Origin: Anaerolineales bacterium
Lineage (GTDB): Bacteria > Chloroflexota > Anaerolineae > Anaerolineales > Villigracilaceae
Assembly (NCBI GenBank): GCA_024710905.1
Contig: JANJTV010000077.1
Location: 1-64,000, forward strand
DNA: 64,000 nt
Direction: 5' to 3'
The notes beneath the pieces are model-generated. The model was not told the origin of the DNA and did no database searches. It was given only the letters and a program-made list of their open reading frames with translations. This document shows positions 59,252-64,000 of the stretch, piece after piece; positions within the stretch are counted from its first letter, which is position 1, and every line of letters starts with the position of its first letter. Position numbers and translations under genes: made by a program.

Positions 59252-60127
59252 TTACTTGATCTTGGACCGGATTTCTTCCACTTCTGCGGCCAGGCGGGCG
59301 TCTCTTTGACCGAGATCCTCGGCCATCAGCAGGAACTCGCGTGCCATGATGCCAATCTCATCCGTCCGGCGGGTTAATCCCTCCATATTAGATGGGTTTA
59401 ATTTCCGTTCCTGCAAATCTTTCACGGCCTGGGCCAGGCGTTCCAGGGGCAGGTTAATCTGCAGCGTGTTAATCAGTGCAGCCAGCAGCGCCAGGAAGAA
59501 AAACATTGGCAGGGCCAGCAAACCGCTGAACAGGGCATACAGGCTGAACATTTCTGCGTTCCCCTGCACATCCTGCAATTGGCCTGCCAGGTCACTGCTC
59601 ACCAGGCTGGTATCAGCAATCATTTCGTCAAACAGGCCTGCTGCCTGGGCATCCAACTGTTCCACCCGCGTCCAATCCTGTTCTTCATAATCCTTGCTGT
59701 CCTCCAGATCCACCGCATCGATGATACGCGTTACCAACGAGGTCAGGTTATTTTTCTGGTCGGCCAGGTCATCCAGGGTGCTGGCATGCGCCGCGCTTGC
59801 CCCGACCTTCAGGGACTGGATGGTTTCGTCAATGCTGCGCCCGGTGGCAGTCAGTTCCTCCTGTGCCAGCGACGATGAACTGATTTCATAATTTTTCAGC
59901 CCCAGTTGGTATTGTTTAATCATGGCTTCCAACCGGTACACCTGCCGGGTTTGTTCGTAGATAGTGCGCGCCTGCTCATTCAACTGCACCAGTTGTACCA
60001 GGTTGAGCAGGAAAATGCTCAACGTCAGGAAACACAAAACAAACAAAATGGTAAACACAAACGCCAGGCGGGACTGCAGGTTTTTCCCGTTCCACCAGCG
60101 GGTCAGGAAGAAAGTATCTTGTTTCAT
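59252..60127 (-). CDS. HAMP-domain membrane sensor without output domain
   Basis: 291 aa. Membrane helix at about 20-45 (LAFVFTILFVLCFLTLSIFL), a four-helix-bundle extracellular domain (residues 50-185), second helix (LFSGLLALPMFFFLALLAAL) and a HAMP-like end (LPLERLAQAVKDLQERKLNP, RRTDEIGIMAREFLLMAEDL). The chemoreceptor or kinase part is missing. Start ATG 60127 lies one base after the preceding gene's stop. Likely partner of the neighbours. Confidence 0.85.
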   Translation of the reverse strand: MKQDTFFLTRWWNGKNLQSRLAFVFTILFVLCFLTLSIFLLNLVQLVQLNEQARTIYEQTRQVYRLEAMIKQYQLGLKNYEISSSSLAQEELTATGRSIDETIQSLKVGASAAHASTLDDLADQKNNLTSLVTRIIDAVDLEDSKDYEEQDWTRVEQLDAQAAGLFDEMIADTSLVSSDLAGQLQDVQGNAEMFSLYALFSGLLALPMFFFLALLAALINTLQINLPLERLAQAVKDLQERKLNPSNMEGLTRRTDEIGIMAREFLLMAEDLGQRDARLAAEVEEIRSKIK

Positions 60128-60128
60128 T

Positions 60129-61049
60129 TCAGGCCTCCTTCCCTTGCCCCGGCGTACCAAAGAGCTTCAGTCGCCTGCGCCGCGATTGATAGAGTTCCTC
60201 CCGCGCTGCAGCAATTTGCGCCCTGGCCGCCTCGGTGCGGCGATGTTCCACCTCCGCAAGCTGGTCAAGCGCGCGAGCCAGGCGGCCCGCCGAACCAACC
60301 GCTTTTTGCAAGTGGGCAAAATTTTCCTTCTTATACAGGTCGCCACGAATGGACATCATCATGTCATCAATATGCCGCAGCGGGCTGACCATATCGGCAA
60401 TCACCGAGTATCCCAGCAGGGCCAGCGCCAGGGTTGCCAGCATGGCCAGGACCACCATCAGGATGCTGGCGCTCAGATCATCGGGAAAGGCTTCGAGGGC
60501 GGCCAGCCGGTCGTGCTCGACTTCCAAGACCAGGCTACGCAGGGAGTCGTTCAAAACCAGGTTATCCAGTTCCAGTTCATCCAGCATATCAAAAACATAC
60601 TCAACCTCGCCATCTTCAATGGCAAAAAGGACTTCATCGAACAGGTCGCGATGATCGGCGCGCAGGGTATCAAAGTCTGCAATGCTCGGTGAAAGATCGC
60701 TGGCAAATTCATACTCTACGCCGCTGATGCGGCCTTCTTGCTCGAGTTGGTCCAATTCCGCACTGATGTATTCTTCGGCCTCTGAAATACGGTTCAGGGC
60801 ATTGCGTTCGGGCAGGCCATAGGCCTGTGAAAAGATGTACTGGGCTTCCTGCAATTGCATTTCAGCCAGCGCCAGCCGCACAGGGCCTTCCAGGCTGCCC
60901 AGCAGGTCAGTTCGCTCCAGGGCAGCATCGAACGGCTCGGAGCCCTGGCTGAAAGCAGCCACAGCCATGCTGCAGGCCAGCAGGAAGAGTATCATGCCCA
61001 GGCGGCCCGAGGCAATGATTGCTTTGGTGATGATGGTGATATTTTTCAT
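60129..61049 (-). CDS. Second membrane sensor-like protein (HAMP-like coiled coil)
   Basis: 306 aa. Signal anchor/membrane helix at the N-terminus (SGRLGMILFLLACSMAVAAF), extracellular helical domain (YGLPERNALNRISEAEEYIS...; ILMVVLAMLATLALALLG as second helix), HAMP-like IADMVSPLRHIDDMMMSIRG and a basic cytoplasmic coiled coil (RTEAARAQIAAAREELYQSR). No output domain. It lies between the HAMP protein and the cyclase, 9 bases past the cyclase stop. Confidence 0.85.
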   Translation of the reverse strand: MKNITIITKAIIASGRLGMILFLLACSMAVAAFSQGSEPFDAALERTDLLGSLEGPVRLALAEMQLQEAQYIFSQAYGLPERNALNRISEAEEYISAELDQLEQEGRISGVEYEFASDLSPSIADFDTLRADHRDLFDEVLFAIEDGEVEYVFDMLDELELDNLVLNDSLRSLVLEVEHDRLAALEAFPDDLSASILMVVLAMLATLALALLGYSVIADMVSPLRHIDDMMMSIRGDLYKKENFAHLQKAVGSAGRLARALDQLAEVEHRRTEAARAQIAAAREELYQSRRRRLKLFGTPGQGKEA

Positions 61050-61058
61050 CAGGACTCC

Positions 61059-62720
61059 CTATTTTGCATCCATCACGATTGCGCCATCCCAGTTTTTCGG
61101 CGCAGGTTTGCCAGACAGATCGGCGCAAAGTTCCAGGTACAGCCGGGCGGTTTTGTCCTCCGGGTCGCGTTCCAGCACGCGGTTGAATGCTTTGCCCGCC
61201 TCGCCAAATTTCCCGTTGATATAGAGGGTTACGCCACGTTCAAAATCATCGCGGGTGACATCTCTCAACGTGGCCTGGCTGGCAGGCAACCCAGCGTAGA
61301 CTTCATACATGCCCAATGGCGTTGCCCGGCCTTTCACAACCGCCTTTCCCAGTGAACGCATCTTAAGCGTTACAGGCTGTGGCATTTGCTGCAGGGTGTC
61401 TTCGCTGATGATCATCGAGGTGCCATAGAATTTGTTCAGGCCCTCGATGCGCGAAGTCAGGTTGACATTGTCAGAAAATGCGTCTCCCTGCATGCGTAAC
61501 TCCTCGCCGATCATACCGACCATCATTGGGCCAGTATGAACGCCAATCCCGACCGAAATGGCGGGCAAACCCCGTTGCTTAAGAGTCTCGTTAAACGATT
61601 GCACCATTAATGCCTTTTCAATACCCGCCTCGACAGCATCTGCCACGCCATAGGGGAAGATTGCCATCATGCCGTCACCCAGGAATTTGACAATGAAGCC
61701 ATCATGCTTCTGGATGATCGGGCTGACCAGTTGTAAGTATTCGTTGACGAAGTCAAAGTTCTCTTTGGCGGTCATTTTCTCAGACATGGAAGTGAAGCCG
61801 CGGATATCCGAGAACATCACCGCCATTTCCGCGCTGACATGATCACCCAGCCGTACACTGGTAATGCTGTCTTTTTCAAGGAATTCCAGGTATTGGGAGG
61901 GGATGAACTTCTGGGCAGCATGCAGGAATTCCTCGCGCAATTGGTTGGCTTTTGTAATGGATTGCGCCATACCGTCCACTGCGCGGGCCAGTTTGCCAAG
62001 TTCGTCGCGTCGGGGGATTTCCCTGGCGAGCATCTCCGGGTGATAGGATTTGTTCTCAAACGCCACCACCGCGCTGGTCAGGTGATCGAGCGGGGTCGAG
62101 ATATACATTGTTTCGTAAACCGCCCACAGCAACAGGGCGGCAAGGATTAACATCGCCGCCTGCCCGATCAAGATATTAAATCGGATGCTTTCCCCAATCG
62201 CCGCCAACTCGGCGCGCAAGGCAGCCAGGTCCTGGTGATAGGCATCCTGCATCTGGAGATCCATACGCCCGGCAGCTGGGTCCATTTGATCCAGGTTGAT
62301 GCGCGAAAGTTGTTCATAATCTGCTTCTTGCTGATCCAGCAAGATAAAAAAGTCTTCACTCTGCTCCAGGAAGGTCTCACTTTCACGGCGCAAATCGTCT
62401 ACAGGCCGGTTGCGCAACGATTCGGCGTACAAATAGTCATTCACCTGCTGGGTATGACGGTAAAAATCCCCATAATCCCCGGCGCGGTATTCCTCAGCAA
62501 TAAAGGTATTCTTTGCTGCCAGTTGGGCCTGGGCCAGCGCCAGGCGTGCCCGGGAGTTTTCCTGCAGGGTCAGGGCGTAGCGTTCCACCAGGGAGAGTTG
62601 CTGCTGGTACTGTGCGGCATTGAAAATACCCAGCAGGGCAATCAGCGCCGCCAGCAACACCAGGCAGCCCACCAGGAGGGCCATGCGGGCCTGGATGGAT
62701 TGCGGGAAGAATCGACTCAT
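61059..62720 (-). CDS. Membrane-bound class III adenylate/guanylate cyclase with HAMP
   Basis: 553 aa. Two membrane helices (MALLVGCLVLLAALIALLGI; AAMLILAALLLWAVYETMYI) frame a helical sensor; HAMP at about 210-265; cyclase domain with the metal-Asp in VMFSDIRGFTSMSEK and FLGDGMMAIFP, plus DNVNLTSRIEGLN (transition-state Asn/Arg). A C-terminal TPR-like end (YINGKFGEAGKAFNRVLERD) follows. ATG 62720 is preceded by AAAGGA. The nucleotide is not decided by eye. Confidence 0.92.
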   Translation of the reverse strand: MSRFFPQSIQARMALLVGCLVLLAALIALLGIFNAAQYQQQLSLVERYALTLQENSRARLALAQAQLAAKNTFIAEEYRAGDYGDFYRHTQQVNDYLYAESLRNRPVDDLRRESETFLEQSEDFFILLDQQEADYEQLSRINLDQMDPAAGRMDLQMQDAYHQDLAALRAELAAIGESIRFNILIGQAAMLILAALLLWAVYETMYISTPLDHLTSAVVAFENKSYHPEMLAREIPRRDELGKLARAVDGMAQSITKANQLREEFLHAAQKFIPSQYLEFLEKDSITSVRLGDHVSAEMAVMFSDIRGFTSMSEKMTAKENFDFVNEYLQLVSPIIQKHDGFIVKFLGDGMMAIFPYGVADAVEAGIEKALMVQSFNETLKQRGLPAISVGIGVHTGPMMVGMIGEELRMQGDAFSDNVNLTSRIEGLNKFYGTSMIISEDTLQQMPQPVTLKMRSLGKAVVKGRATPLGMYEVYAGLPASQATLRDVTRDDFERGVTLYINGKFGEAGKAFNRVLERDPEDKTARLYLELCADLSGKPAPKNWDGAIVMDAK

Positions 62721-62756
62721 GGTCACCGTCCTTTGGCAATCGATTAAATATGTTGT

Positions 62757-62762
62757 ATTATA
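62757..62762 (-). promoter_or_regulatory. -10 box of the cyclase operon
   Basis: TATAAT on the minus strand, 37 bases before ATG 62720; no clear -35. Confidence 0.4.
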
Positions 62763-62859
62763 TTAGCACGGCATGACGGTTTTCTTCCAAAAGAATTAAG
62801 ATAAACTTTGGCGCATATAAGTGGTAAAATTGCAATGTTGCATGCTTCATGTTAAACAA

Positions 62860-62878
62860 TTAAAAGCGATGCTTTTAA
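62860..62878. promoter_or_regulatory. Palindrome before the ParA-like gene
   Basis: TTAAAAGC-GAT-GCTTTTAA, perfect 8-bp dyad within a longer TGTTAAA...TTTAACA repeat, 9 bases before GGAGG. May be an autoregulatory site. Confidence 0.5.
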
Positions 62879-62897
62879 CATTTTTGGAGGAAGTTCC

Positions 62898-63656
62898 ATG
62901 GCAAGAATCATCTCAGTGCACTCATTTCGCGGCGGTACGGGCAAGTCCAACACCAGTGCAAACCTGACCTTCCAGGCAGCCAAAAAAGGCCTGCGGGTGG
63001 GCGTTGTGGATACCGACATCCAATCCCCGGGTATTCACGTCCTGTTTGGCATTGACGAGCAGGATATGGGCAAATCGCTCAACGACTACCTGTGGGGGAA
63101 ATGCGATATTGAAGAAACCGCCCACGATGTAACCGCTGTACTCGGCCCGGAAGCAGCAAACGGTAAAGTTTTTCTGATTCCATCCAGCATCAAGGCTGGC
63201 GAAATTGCCCGTGTCATACGTGAAGGCTACGATGTCGGCCTGCTGAACGACGGTTTTCATTCCTTGATCGAAAAACTCAAGCTGGATGTGCTGATTATTG
63301 ACACACACCCCGGACTGAACGAAGAAACCCTGCTCTCGATTGCAATTTCGGATGTACTGGTGCTTATCCTTCGCCCAGACCAGCAGGATTACCAGGGCAC
63401 CAGCGTCACCGTTGAAGTGGCCCGCAAGCTGGACGTCCCCAAGATGTACCTCGTGGTCAACAAGGTTCCCGAACTCTTCAACCCTGCTGATGTCAAGGCC
63501 CGCGTTGAAAAGACCTACAATTGCGAAGTCGCTGCCGTCATTCCCCACTCTGACGACCTGATGACCCTGGCCAGTTCCGGTGTCTTCTCCATGAAGTACC
63601 CTGACCACCCCGTATCCGAGATTTATACCAACCTGGTAAACCGGGTCCTTTCCTAG
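62898..63656 (+). CDS. ParA/MinD-like ATPase
   Basis: 252 aa. Deviant Walker A SFRGGTGKSNTSANL (residues 9-23; R replaces the signature Lys of KGGxGKS), Walker-B-like DVLIIDTHPGLNEETLL and VVDTDIQSPGIHVLFG. MinD/ParA-type proteins position complexes or regulate chemotaxis-like arrays; partner unknown. GGAGG precedes the ATG 62898. No ParB gene is adjacent. Confidence 0.9.
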   Translation: MARIISVHSFRGGTGKSNTSANLTFQAAKKGLRVGVVDTDIQSPGIHVLFGIDEQDMGKSLNDYLWGKCDIEETAHDVTAVLGPEAANGKVFLIPSSIKAGEIARVIREGYDVGLLNDGFHSLIEKLKLDVLIIDTHPGLNEETLLSIAISDVLVLILRPDQQDYQGTSVTVEVARKLDVPKMYLVVNKVPELFNPADVKARVEKTYNCEVAAVIPHSDDLMTLASSGVFSMKYPDHPVSEIYTNLVNRVLS

Positions 63657-63678
63657 AATAAATACACTTCCATAAATA

Positions 63679-63723
63679 AGCCGCCCGTCAGACTGACAGA
63701 AGATGAAGGGAGGCTTTTTTTAT
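63679..63723 (+). terminator. Terminator after the ParA-like gene
   Basis: AAGCCGCCC pairs with GGGAGGCTT (one mismatch), with a nested GTCAG/CTGAC hairpin, followed by TTTTTTT. Confidence 0.75.
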
Positions 63724-63760
63724 AAATTCCATTTCTATTTGCAGCAGCACAGGGATGACT

Positions 63761-64000
63761 ATGAACTTGAATATTAAACCCGAGGAACAACGTCTGGTCT
63801 TTTCACTCATGCTTGTGCTGGCGCTCTCCACACTGGTGCTCGAGCTGGCGGATGTCATCGCCACCGGTGGTTTCGTCAGTACCGTTGGGCCGAACAATAT
63901 TGTCTACCTTTGGATTGCAGACATGGTCATCACCATTATCACGGCAGGCATTTATGGCCTGGCCGTGGACAAGATGGACCGCGTCAAACTGACCAAGATC
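63761..64000 (+). CDS. Membrane protein, N-terminal part (runs off the window)
   Basis: 80 codons seen from ATG 63761 (alternative ATG 63755): MNLNIKPEEQRLVFSLMLVL, with two membrane helices (LVFSLMLVLALSTLVLELAD; IADMVITIITAGIYGLAV). The function is unknown; truncated by the window end. Confidence 0.7.
   Translation, partial: MNLNIKPEEQRLVFSLMLVLALSTLVLELADVIATGGFVSTVGPNNIVYLWIADMVITIITAGIYGLAVDKMDRVKLTKI

Noticed and set aside
62898-63656. Plasmid partition locus (parABS)
   Set aside because: The ParA-like gene has no parB neighbour, and only one palindrome is present upstream; there is no replication gene in the window.

Overview
The window looks like a chromosomal segment of a Chloroflexota bacterium of the Anaerolineae type (inference from gene content; no rRNA or tRNA gene was found to confirm it). 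Pointers are the eleven lipoproteins with Thr/Pro-rich linkers behind the lipobox, NBR1-Ig-like (NBRM) domains, DUF3048, DUF5667, LysM and PD40 surface proteins, and high-GC genes packed on both strands. Several genes have a TATAAT-like box only 4 to 12 bases before the ATG, which suggests leaderless or very short-leader messages.

Layout. 1-2425: start of a lipoprotein, a small alpha-helical protein, a PAP2-like membrane protein and xseB/xseA (exonuclease VII), all on the minus strand. 2527-9141: surface lipoproteins (two NBRM domains; two tandem DUF3048 proteins with a nested SdrD-B-like domain; an SH3-like protein) with a HIT hydrolase and an AlkD-like glycosylase. 9163-17778: truncated globin, beta-carbonic anhydrase, cytochrome P450, thiolase, DinB-like, STAS and 3-hydroxyacyl-CoA dehydrogenase genes, then a decayed four-helix-bundle element with inverted flanks, a GMC oxidoreductase and kynureninase. 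17788-21298: ankyrin protein, lipoprotein, membrane protein, TipA-like MerR regulator and RluA-type pseudouridine synthase. 21503-22489: a c-di-GMP-I riboswitch with an overlapping terminator before a secreted trypsin-like protease. 22670-27615: ParB-fold protein, a small beta protein, two M23 peptidases and a PD40 propeller. 27691-30786: recA, an NBRM lipoprotein and two membrane proteins.

30826-34611 holds an unusual set: E1 alpha and beta subunits of a 2-oxoacid dehydrogenase and, nearby, one protein joining a lipoyl domain, an E1/E3-binding-like segment and a NeuD/PglD-type acyltransferase. 34690-38446: LysM protein, methylglyoxal synthase, oligopeptidase B. 38815-43294 is a tight minus-strand operon: TIM-barrel sugar isomerase, LuxS-family protein, sedoheptulose-phosphate-type cyclase, UbiG-like methyltransferase and UbiA-type prenyltransferase. 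It probably makes a prenylated, methylated cyclitol or quinone-like compound and is the best candidate here for an undescribed pathway.

45400-48900 is visibly more AT-rich (membrane protein, DMT transporter, DUF2703 Cys-rich protein, SigZ-like sigma factor) and looks acquired. 49155-51999 is an ECF sigma/DUF5667 module followed by two secreted proteins sharing an unnamed domain. 52062-58823: threonine synthase, a TIR-TM-WD40 protein, an MFS transporter and MoeB-rhodanese. 58853-64000: FKBP isomerase, three membrane sensor proteins (one a class III nucleotide cyclase), a ParA/MinD-like ATPase and the start of a membrane protein.
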